The notes under the pieces: model-generated
Seen by the model: only the letters and a program-made list of their open reading frames with translations
What the model was told of the DNA's origin: nothing
The model's database searches: none
Shown: positions 1 to 5,096 of the stretch, piece after piece
How the letters are laid out: each line of letters opens with the position of its first letter
How positions within the stretch are numbered: the stretch's first letter is position 1
Program-made: the position numbers and the translations under genes
Source of the DNA: B2-G16 sp964528085
GTDB lineage: Bacteria > Bipolaricaulota > Bipolaricaulia > UBA7950 > UBA9294
Direction: 5' to 3'
NCBI GenBank assembly: GCA_964528085.1
Contig: CAZGRE010000046.1
Span: 1 to 9,577, forward strand
Length of the DNA stretch: 9,577 bases

Positions 1-158
1 CCGATCTTGGCCAGGAGGCGCCCGAACCGCTCCCGGAGGAGCCGGGCGTGCTCCTCGAGAAGCTCGAGGGCGAGGTGCTCGTCCCGCTGGACGAGGGCGG
101 TGTAGCCGACGATGTCGGTGAACATGATCGCCGCAAGGCTCCTCTTCTCCGAGGACAC
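1..158 (-). CDS. Class III adenylate/guanylate cyclase, N-terminal part (cut by window edge)
   Basis: Only the first 52 residues are in the window; the gene continues past base 1. The peptide begins MSSEKRSLAAIMFTDIVGYT. The string FTDIVGYT is the hallmark opening of the class III nucleotide cyclase catalytic domain, and Asp15 corresponds to the first metal-binding aspartate. The charged helix that follows (QRDEHLALELLEEHARLL) is typical of bacterial enzymes of this family that begin directly with the cyclase domain. The family makes cAMP or cGMP from ATP or GTP; the substrate cannot be told from this fragment. I chose the GTG at 158 because it is in frame with the motif and has GGGAGGT just upstream; the nearby ATG at 163 is out of frame. 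Any C-terminal sensor, TPR or AAA domain lies outside the window. It follows the DUF501 gene by 84 bases but has its own promoter-like sequence. Confidence 0.85.
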   Translation of the reverse strand, partial: MSSEKRSLAAIMFTDIVGYTALVQRDEHLALELLEEHARLLRERFGRLLAKI

Positions 159-194
159 GTCATACCTCCCGCTGATCGGAATCGACCTAAAACC

Positions 195-224
195 AGTCTA
201 CGCGTGCGGAGTGCAGGCTGACAA
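195..224 (-). promoter_or_regulatory. Sigma-70-type promoter for the cyclase gene
   Basis: On the minus strand TTGTCA (219-224, five of six matches to TTGACA) is followed after 18 bases by TAGACT (195-200, four of six matches to TATAAT). Transcription would start near base 188, leaving a leader of about 30 bases that contains the GGGAGGT ribosome binding site before the GTG at 158. I saw no clear terminator between the DUF501 stop at 243 and this promoter, so read-through from the lipoylation operon is also possible. The call rests on sequence pattern only. Confidence 0.45.
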
Positions 225-242
225 GCCCGAGCGCCGGGTAAG

Positions 243-794
243 TCAATCAGGATGGTCTTCGCCCTCGAACGACGAACAGATCACCTCTCCCTCCGGACAG
301 GCCCGCCGCTCGAGCAGATCGAGGACGATCTCACCGATCGGGTTGCCGGAGACGAGGGCGTGGGCGACGTGGAGGTGGAGGCACTTCAGCCGCGAAAAAT
401 CGGCGATCCCACCGATCCCGCGCTCATTCAAGCTTCTCATCATCCCCCTCTCTTCGAGATACCGCCGGTCGGCGGCAGAGAGGAGGCGATCCCGCTCGAC
501 GATGTAGGAGCGATGGGCGGCGGCGAGCCGCTCGCGGAGCGAATCATCGCCTCTCAGCTTCTCCTCGAGCTTTCCGATTAGACCCTCCGCCTCCAGGCGG
601 TCGATCCCTTTGGAGAGATATGGGCAGGTGAGCCAGTAAGTCGTGGGGAACGGCTCTCCCTCCACGATCGGATGGACGACGATCACCTGCGGGTAGCCGT
701 ACGGGCAGCGGAGGGCGACCCCGTCGAGGCCGCGCGGTCGCCGGCCGATCTGGGCTGTGATGATCCGTTCGTCTTCTAGCGTTGCCTGTTCCAT
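243..794 (-). CDS. DUF501 family protein
   Basis: This 183-residue protein matches the DUF501 family pattern: RCPYGYPQVI near residue 29, PFPTTYWLTCPYLSKGIDRLEAEG near 48-71, HRSYIVERDRL in the middle, and a late segment RLKCLHLHVAHAL followed by NPIG. The family's function is unknown; in Actinobacteria it often lies near ftsB and ppx/gppA. Conserved cysteines (CPYG, CPYL, KCLHLH) and the histidines beside them suggest metal binding or redox chemistry, which is inference. No signal peptide or membrane segment is visible, so it is probably cytoplasmic. It is the last gene of the lipoylation operon: its ATG lies 19 bases inside the 3' end of the ligase gene, with only weak Shine-Dalgarno sequence, which suggests translational coupling. 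The C-terminal tail (CPEGEVICSSFEGEDHPD) contains two more cysteines. Confidence 0.85.
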   Translation of the reverse strand: MEQATLEDERIITAQIGRRPRGLDGVALRCPYGYPQVIVVHPIVEGEPFPTTYWLTCPYLSKGIDRLEAEGLIGKLEEKLRGDDSLRERLAAAHRSYIVERDRLLSAADRRYLEERGMMRSLNERGIGGIADFSRLKCLHLHVAHALVSGNPIGEIVLDLLERRACPEGEVICSSFEGEDHPD

Positions 795-1522
795 CGCTCT
801 GTCCCGTACTTCTCCCGCAGAAGCTTCTCCACCCGCGCTCCCTCTTCTTCTGTCACCCTTTCCCCAATCGCCGTCTCGCCGAGGAAGCGGACGATCCCGG
901 CCGCAATGGGATCGCCGACCTCATCGAGGTTCAGTTCTCTTCCGATTATCTCAGCCAGGCTCGTCGTGGGGAAGGGGTGTGAGGGAACGGCTGAAGTGCA
1001 GTAGCCCGGCCTGAGGGCGCGGAGGAGCCGCTCCATCGGGATCGGATCCGGCCGGACGATCAGGGTCGTGTGGTAGAGGAGCGCGGATCCCCTCCGGGCC
1101 TGGGCCGCACCTCCGATCTTCTTATCGGCGCATATGAGCCTGTTCCCGTCCGGTTCGACCTCGATCCCAAGTTCGGAAAGCCCAGCGGCGATCGCCCCTC
1201 CGATCAGGCGGAACGCCTCCTCCACCCCTCCGATCAGGCGCGAATCACCGAGGTAGAGCGATACGTTCAGGTTCCCGGGATGGTGATAGACCGCCCCCCC
1301 GCCGGAGATCCGGCGGATCACCGGGATCGCGAGCCTCTCCGCCTCCTCGAGGTCGACCTCGGATGAGATCTCCTGCGAGCGGCCGATCACCACAGCGCGG
1401 CCGTTCACCCACAATCGGACGGTATCCGCTCCGCCCGTCCGTACGCTCTCGAGGATCGCCTCGTCGAGGGCGAGGCCGAGCGCGGGATCGGATGGCTCAA
1501 GGTCGCGGATGAGGCGGATCAT
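776..1522 (-). CDS. lplA: Lipoate-protein ligase A family enzyme (catalytic domain only)
   Basis: This 248-residue protein of the biotin/lipoate ligase fold attaches lipoate (or octanoate) to lipoyl domains through an acyl-AMP intermediate. Visible motifs are VVIGRSQ (44-50), the lipoate-binding loop RRISGGGAVYHHPGNLN (70-86), the catalytic-lysine motif DKKIGGAAQ (Lys135, equivalent to Lys133 of E. coli LplA), and YHTTLIV (150-156). It lacks the CF..P..E segment before the lysine that carries the cysteine of LipM octanoyltransferases, so ligase fits better than LipM. The protein stops at about where the large domain of E. coli LplA (337 residues) ends, so the C-terminal accessory domain is absent. 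Such one-domain enzymes elsewhere need a separate partner (LplB) or act in a different reaction. Its ATG overlaps the lipA stop (ATGA), so the two are probably coupled. Confidence 0.88.
   Translation of the reverse strand: MIRLIRDLEPSDPALGLALDEAILESVRTGGADTVRLWVNGRAVVIGRSQEISSEVDLEEAERLAIPVIRRISGGGAVYHHPGNLNVSLYLGDSRLIGGVEEAFRLIGGAIAAGLSELGIEVEPDGNRLICADKKIGGAAQARRGSALLYHTTLIVRPDPIPMERLLRALRPGYCTSAVPSHPFPTTSLAEIIGRELNLDEVGDPIAAGIVRFLGETAIGERVTEEEGARVEKLLREKYGTERWNRQR
1195..1240. repeat. 16-base direct repeat, 30-base period, inside lplA
   Basis: The 16 bases CCCCTCCGATCAGGCG occur at 1195-1210 and again at 1225-1240, exactly 30 bases apart and in frame. On the coding strand both copies encode RLIGG (residues 95-99 and 105-109), with VEEAF between them. 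The ten-residue period could be a past in-frame duplication or chance similarity helped by strong codon bias. The surrounding helix has normal length for the family, so no function is implied. Confidence 0.6.
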
Positions 1523-2391
1523 CCGCGAACAGCGGCCGCGTACGCCTCCGCGGCGCGGTAGGAGCTTCTGACGAACGGACCGGCGACGGCGTAGCTGAAC
1601 CCGCAGCCGAGCGCCTCCTCGCGCAGCTCCGCGAACTCCTCCGGCGGGACGTAGCGGGCGACCGGGTAGGCGGCATCGGTCGGTCTTAGGTACTGGCCGA
1701 GGGTGACGATCTCGACCCCGACGCTTCGCAGGTCGGAGAGCGCCTCTGAGATCTCGTCGCGCTCCTCCCCCAGGCCGAGCATCAGGGAGCTCTTGGTGAT
1801 CGTATCCGGCGCCAGCTCCTTCAACCGGGAGAGGACGGACAGGGAGAGCTCATACCCGGCGCGGGGATCGCGGACGAGCGGGGTGATCCGCCTCACCGTC
1901 TCGATGTTGTGGCCGATCACGTCCGCCCCGGCCGCGGCGATCGTCGCCAGCGCCCCGTCGTTTCCGCCGAAGTCGGGGACGAGGGCCTCGACCAGGATCG
2001 TCTCATCCTCTTCCTTGATCCTCCTGATCGCCTCGGCGAAGACCGACGCTCCTCCGTCCTTCAGATCGTCGCGGTCGACCGAGGTGAGGACGACGTAGCG
2101 GAGCCCGAGCTCGCGGACCGCCTCGCTCAATCGGCGCGGCTCGTCGCTGTCGAGCGCGCCTCCGGGGTTTCCCGTCGGAACGGCGCAGAACCGGCAGGCG
2201 CGGGTGCATACCCCGCCGAGGAGCATGAACGTCGCCGTCCGCGCCGACCAGCACTCGACGGCGTTCGGACAGATTGCGCCCTGGCAGACGGTGGTCAGCC
2301 GATACCTCGCAAGGACATCACGGACGGCGCGCATCTCGCGCGCATCCTCGGGCGAGGGGGCGCGGACCTTGATCCAATCAGGGCGTCTCAT
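1519..2391 (-). CDS. lipA: Lipoyl synthase (radical SAM)
   Basis: LipA inserts two sulfur atoms at C6 and C8 of a protein-bound octanoyl chain, giving lipoyl-protein. All signature residues are present in this 290-residue protein. The auxiliary, sacrificial iron-sulfur cluster cysteines are C36, C41 and C47 (C-x4-C-x5-C). The radical SAM cluster is C62-x3-C66-x2-C69 in GVCTRACRFC. The C-terminal RSSY at 275-278 supplies the serine ligand of the auxiliary cluster. TSVDRDDLKDGG (103-114) and HNIET are also typical. The length is slightly below that of E. coli LipA (321), owing mainly to a short N-terminus. The ATG at 2391 lies 14 bases inside the end of lipB, and the TGA overlaps the ligase ATG, so lipB-lipA-lplA form one translationally coupled unit. 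The enzyme is cytoplasmic. Confidence 0.97.
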   Translation of the reverse strand: MRRPDWIKVRAPSPEDAREMRAVRDVLARYRLTTVCQGAICPNAVECWSARTATFMLLGGVCTRACRFCAVPTGNPGGALDSDEPRRLSEAVRELGLRYVVLTSVDRDDLKDGGASVFAEAIRRIKEEDETILVEALVPDFGGNDGALATIAAAGADVIGHNIETVRRITPLVRDPRAGYELSLSVLSRLKELAPDTITKSSLMLGLGEERDEISEALSDLRSVGVEIVTLGQYLRPTDAAYPVARYVPPEEFAELREEALGCGFSYAVAGPFVRSSYRAAEAYAAAVRG

Positions 2392-3088
2392 CTTCCTCCA
2401 GGAGCGGATCGAGAGCTGTCTCCTTCAGCCTCCAATCGAAGAGAGAGGATATCTTCGATAAGAAGACCGGCCTCACCTCGTCTAAATCCACCCCGCGGCC
2501 GATGAGCTCGCTCATCGAGACGGCCTGCACGTCGAGGCCGCACGGCCTGATCATCGCAAAGTGGGCCGGATCGGTCGCGACGTTCAGGGCGATCCCGTGC
2601 ATCGTCACCCAGCGGCGGACGTAGACCCCGATCGAGGCGATCTTCCTCCCGTCGACCCAGACGCCGGGATGGCCGGGCCTTCGCGATCCGGATATCCCGA
2701 ATGAGGCGAGCGTATCGATCGCCGCCTGCTCCAACCGGTGTATGTAGCCCTTGATATCGCGGCCGTAGCCGCGGAGATCGACGATCGGATAGGAGACGAG
2801 CTGACCCGGCCCGTGATAGGTGACGTCCCCTCCCCTCTCCACCTCAATGACCTCTATCCCCTCTCTGGCGAGCGACTCGGAAGGGGCGAGGATGCTCGCA
2901 TCCGATCCGCTCCGGCCGACCGTGAACACAGGGCCGTGCTCGACGGTTATGAGGACGTCGGGTATCTCCCCGGCGAGCCGACGGGCGTGCAGACGCCGCT
3001 GGATCGAGAGTCCCTCTCTATACCCGCACCTCCCGAGCGGAAGGTGAAGGACGGTCTCATGCCGCTTCGATCTCTCCGAGGAGCCCAC
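2378..3088 (-). CDS. lipB: Octanoyl-[ACP]:protein octanoyltransferase
   Basis: LipB moves octanoate from acyl carrier protein to the lysine of a lipoyl domain, providing the substrate for LipA. The 236-residue protein has the family motifs in order: LITVEHGPVFTVGR (46-59), RGGDVTYHGPGQLVSYPI (85-102), PGVWVDGRKIASIGV (141-155) with catalytic Lys149, HGIALNV (164-170) and the thioester cysteine Cys183 in IRPCG. Cys183 and Lys149 correspond to Cys169 and Lys135 of E. coli LipB. The start is a GTG at 3088, which lies 32 bases inside the lipoyl-domain gene and has only a weak ribosome binding site (AGGG). I saw no better in-frame start before the first conserved strand (VLHLPLG). It is followed directly by lipA, the usual partner. 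Confidence 0.96.
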   Translation of the reverse strand: MGSSERSKRHETVLHLPLGRCGYREGLSIQRRLHARRLAGEIPDVLITVEHGPVFTVGRSGSDASILAPSESLAREGIEVIEVERGGDVTYHGPGQLVSYPIVDLRGYGRDIKGYIHRLEQAAIDTLASFGISGSRRPGHPGVWVDGRKIASIGVYVRRWVTMHGIALNVATDPAHFAMIRPCGLDVQAVSMSELIGRGVDLDEVRPVFLSKISSLFDWRLKETALDPLLEEDETP

Positions 3089-3299
3089 CCGGCTTCACCC
3101 TGTCCCCTGCCTGTGCGGCGATCCTCGCCAGCCTCCCCCGTGCGGGGGAGGGGACGACGAACGTCGTCTTCTCCGTCTCCACTTCGAGGAGGTCCTCCCC
3201 TTCGGCAACGGGTTCGCCGAGCCGTTTCAGCCAACCGACGATTCTCACCTCATCGACCTCCCCGAGGTCGGGGAGGTTCACGTTACGCGTCTCTGTCAT
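3057..3299 (-). CDS. Stand-alone lipoyl (biotinyl/lipoyl-attachment) carrier protein
   Basis: This 80-residue protein consists of a single lipoyl domain. PDLGEVDEVRIVGWLKRLGE (10-29) is the opening strand seen in E2 subunits of 2-oxoacid dehydrogenases, VAEGEDLLEVETEKTTF (31-47) carries the lysine to be lipoylated (Lys44) at the hairpin tip, and GDRVKPGGLLGEIE (66-78) closes the barrel. Lipoyl rather than biotin is favoured because the attachment motif is ETEKTT instead of (A/V)MKM and because lipB, lipA and a ligase follow. No peripheral-subunit-binding or acyltransferase domain is attached, so it is a free carrier or a split-off E2 domain. The ATG at 3299 has GAGGTG six bases upstream; an in-frame extension back to 3455 would overlap ychF and is rejected. 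Its promoter should lie in 3300-3396; TAGTAT at 3317-3322 is a possible -10 but has no good -35. Confidence 0.85.
   Translation of the reverse strand: MTETRNVNLPDLGEVDEVRIVGWLKRLGEPVAEGEDLLEVETEKTTFVVPSPARGRLARIAAQAGDRVKPGGLLGEIEAA
3132..3151. other. Perfect 9-bp inverted repeat in the lipoyl-carrier gene
   Basis: CCTCCCCCG and CGGGGGAGG flank two bases (TG). This gives a nine-pair stem, or eight pairs with a four-base loop, very rich in G:C. It lies within codons for SPARGR just after the lipoyl-lysine hairpin. There is no U-tract, so it is not a terminator. It may affect mRNA stability or ribosome progress, or be a by-product of codon use. Confidence 0.55.
3256..3277. other. Perfect 9-bp inverted repeat near the start of the lipoyl-carrier gene
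   Basis: ACCTCCCCG and CGGGGAGGT flank the four-base loop AGGT. The stem begins about 22 bases downstream of the start codon of the lipoyl-carrier gene, over codons for LPDLGEV. On the minus-strand mRNA it could fold close to the ribosome entry site. It is one of two such stems in this 243-base gene. Confidence 0.55.
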
Positions 3300-3347
3300 G
3301 ATTGCACCTCGACCGAATACTAGCCGACAGAGGGGGGGCGTATCACC

Positions 3348-3394
3348 TTGCCCGCCGGTTTCTCCAGCCCTATAGTCTTTGACGAAAGGAGGAG
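3348..3394 (+). promoter_or_regulatory. Promoter and ribosome binding site of ychF-tsaC
   Basis: TTGCCC (3348-3353, four of six) is followed after exactly 17 bases by TATAGT (3371-3376, five of six). Transcription would start near 3383, giving a leader of about 14 bases. That leader holds a strong Shine-Dalgarno stretch, AAAGGAGGAGGG (3385-3396), immediately before the ATG at 3397. The 97-base gap 3300-3396 also has to hold the divergent promoter of the lipoylation operon, and contains a G7 run at 3332-3338. Confidence 0.6.
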
Positions 3395-3396
3395 GG

Positions 3397-4485
3397 ATGG
3401 GGTTCACATGCGGGCTCGTCGGCCTTCCGAACGCGGGTAAATCGACGATCTTCAACGCACTGGCGAACGGGGGGGCGAAGGTCGAGAGCTATCCGTTCTG
3501 CACGATCGAGGCGAACGTCGGGACCGTCCCCGTCCCGGACGAGCGGCTCGATCGCCTCTCGTCCCTGTTCCCGGAGAAGAAGAAGGTCCACACCCATCTC
3601 GAGTTCATCGACATCGCCGGGCTCGTCGAGGGGGCGAGCGAGGGGGAGGGGATGGGTAACCAGTTCTTGGCCGAGATCCGGGCCGTCGACGCCCTCCTCC
3701 ACGTCGTCCGCTGCTTTGCGGATCAGAACGTCGCCCACGTTACGGGGACGATCGATCCGAGACGGGATATCGAGATCGTGGAGACGGAGCTCCTCTTGAA
3801 GGACCACGAGACCCTGACCCGGCTCGCCAAGCGGCTGAGCCAGGAGGTGAAGGGGAAAGAGAGAAGCGCACCGGCGCGGCTTGACGCGGTGAAGCGGCTC
3901 CTATCCCAGGTGGCGGAGGGGATCCCGATCCGGAAGGCGGGTATCGACCCGGTGATCGCCGATCTGATCCGGGAGGTGTCACCGCTCACAGCGAAGCCGT
4001 GCCTGTTCGTGGCGAACGTCGACGATTCAGGGGAGAACGAGCACTCGCGGCTCGTAGAGGAGATAGCGGAGGAGCGCGGGGACGGGGCGATCGTGATCCG
4101 CGGCCGGCTCGAGGCAGAGATCGGGGAGGCGGCGCAGACGGAGGAGGAGCGAACCTCGTTCCTCGCCGAGTACGGCCTCGACCGGACCGGCCTCGATGAG
4201 CTCGTCCGCGCCGGGTACAGGCTCCTCGATCTCGTCACGTTCTTCACGTTCGAGGGGCCGGAGGTGCGGGCGTGGACCGTCCCCGCCGGGACGAAGGCAC
4301 CGGAGGCCGGAGGGAGGATCCACTCCGATTTTTCCGATCGGTTCGTCCTCGCCGAGGTGATGGACCTCGACGAGCTCGTCGAGGCCGGCTCGGAGAAGCC
4401 GCTCCGCGAGTCGGGGAGGATCAAGCGGGCCGGACACGACTACGAGGTCGAAGACGGTGACGTGATCCGCTTCGTCTGCGCATGA
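3397..4485 (+). CDS. ychF: Redox-regulated ATPase YchF (Obg-family, OLA1-like)
   Basis: YchF is a conserved ribosome-associated P-loop ATPase of the Obg family, linked to translation and stress responses. The protein is 362 residues (363 in E. coli) and aligns from end to end. Motifs: G1 GLPNAGKST (9-17), FCTIEANVG switch region, G3 DIAGLVEGA (72-80) and GMGNQF, then a coiled helical insert, and a C-terminal TGS domain (about 279-362: EVRAWTVPAG, GRIHSDFSDRF, HDYEVEDGDVIRF). The G4 position reads NVDD (207-210), where E. coli has NVNE; this NxxE-type motif replaces NKxD and underlies ATP preference, so the final Asp is a conservative departure. The next segment reads RGRLEAEI where E. coli has CAAVEADI. 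I chose the ATG at 3397 for its strong ribosome binding site and match to the family start MGF.CG.VGLPN. Its stop overlaps the tsaC-type start (ATGA). Confidence 0.97.
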   Translation: MGFTCGLVGLPNAGKSTIFNALANGGAKVESYPFCTIEANVGTVPVPDERLDRLSSLFPEKKKVHTHLEFIDIAGLVEGASEGEGMGNQFLAEIRAVDALLHVVRCFADQNVAHVTGTIDPRRDIEIVETELLLKDHETLTRLAKRLSQEVKGKERSAPARLDAVKRLLSQVAEGIPIRKAGIDPVIADLIREVSPLTAKPCLFVANVDDSGENEHSRLVEEIAEERGDGAIVIRGRLEAEIGEAAQTEEERTSFLAEYGLDRTGLDELVRAGYRLLDLVTFFTFEGPEVRAWTVPAGTKAPEAGGRIHSDFSDRFVLAEVMDLDELVEAGSEKPLRESGRIKRAGHDYEVEDGDVIRFVCA

Positions 4486-5096
4486 ACCCTCACGTTGTAA
4501 GGTTCGACGATCGCGACCTCCCCGATCTGATCGCGGAGTGCCTCGAGACGGGGAAGACGATCGTCTTCCCCACAGATACGGTCTACGGGATCGGGGGGAA
4601 CCCATGGGACGAGCGGACCCTCGCCCGGATCCGGAGGCTGAAGCGCCGGCCGGAGGGGGAGCCGTTCACCCTCCACCTTCCGACGGTCGAAGGGATAGAA
4701 AAGTTCGCCCGGCTCAACGATCGCCTCCGCAGGGAGGTCCGCCTCCTCCTCCCCGGGGCGTACACACTCCTCCTCCCGGCACGGGAGGGGGCGCCGCCGT
4801 CGGCGGTGAAGGGGAACCTCGTCGGGATACGCGTCCCCGACCACCCGCTCTTCGCCGATGTCCTCGGGAGGCTCGATCGGCCGGTGTTCGGAACGAGCGT
4901 CAACCTCCCGGGAGAGCCGCCGATAAACGACGTTTCCACGATCATCGAGCGGTTCAGCCGGTCGATCGATCTCCTGATAACCGGGGAGGTCGGAGGGACA
5001 CCGTCGACGATACTCGATCTGTCGGTCGACCCGCCGCGGATCGTCCGGCCCGGATCAGCCGGTGATCGGCTCGAACCGGGCGATGAAATGGCGTAG
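4482..5096 (+). CDS. tsaC: L-threonylcarbamoyladenylate synthase-type protein (Sua5/YciO/YrdC family)
   Basis: This 204-residue protein has a YrdC fold. The family makes threonylcarbamoyl-AMP from threonine, bicarbonate and ATP, the first step of the t6A modification at A37 of ANN-decoding tRNAs. Visible motifs: FPTDTVYGIGG (29-39), the substrate/ATP-binding basic stretch RLKRRPEGEPFTL (52-64), LLPGAYTLLLPA (89-100), GIRVPDHPL (115-123), TSVNLPGEPP (138-147) and GTPSTILDLS (172-181). PGAYT resembles YciO-type members and SVN replaces the common SAN, so assignment to true TsaC rather than a YciO-like paralogue is likely but not certain. It lacks the C-terminal Sua5 domain. It has no strong ribosome binding site and starts within the ychF stop (ATGA), so it is probably coupled to ychF. 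About the last 14 codons overlap the end of the convergent tryptophanase gene. Confidence 0.88.
   Translation: MNPHVVRFDDRDLPDLIAECLETGKTIVFPTDTVYGIGGNPWDERTLARIRRLKRRPEGEPFTLHLPTVEGIEKFARLNDRLRREVRLLLPGAYTLLLPAREGAPPSAVKGNLVGIRVPDHPLFADVLGRLDRPVFGTSVNLPGEPPINDVSTIIERFSRSIDLLITGEVGGTPSTILDLSVDPPRIVRPGSAGDRLEPGDEMA

Noticed and set aside
221..242. Possible terminator hairpin (CCCG...CGGG) after the DUF501 gene
   Set aside because: The stem is only four pairs and has no U-tract; the site overlaps the cyclase promoter instead.
1348..1361. Perfect 14-base palindrome CGAGGTCGACCTCG in lplA
   Set aside because: It is explained by codons for VDLEE in a GC-rich gene and is not near a gene boundary.
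1909..2505. 198-codon plus-strand open frame across lipA and lipB
   Set aside because: It is antisense to clearly conserved lipA sequence including the cysteine motifs and has no family features.
3317..3345. Minus-strand promoter for the lipoylation operon at TAGTAT
   Set aside because: The -10 matches at four of six positions, but no acceptable -35 lies 16 to 18 bases away; noted only as a possibility in the lipoyl-carrier entry.
3300..3455. Upstream extension of the lipoyl-carrier frame
   Set aside because: It would overlap the start of ychF on the opposite strand and adds no recognisable sequence; the ATG at 3299 has a good ribosome binding site.
4027..4605. 192-codon minus-strand open frame across ychF and the tsaC-type gene
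   Set aside because: Antisense shadow of two well-conserved genes; Arg/Pro/Leu-rich without motifs.
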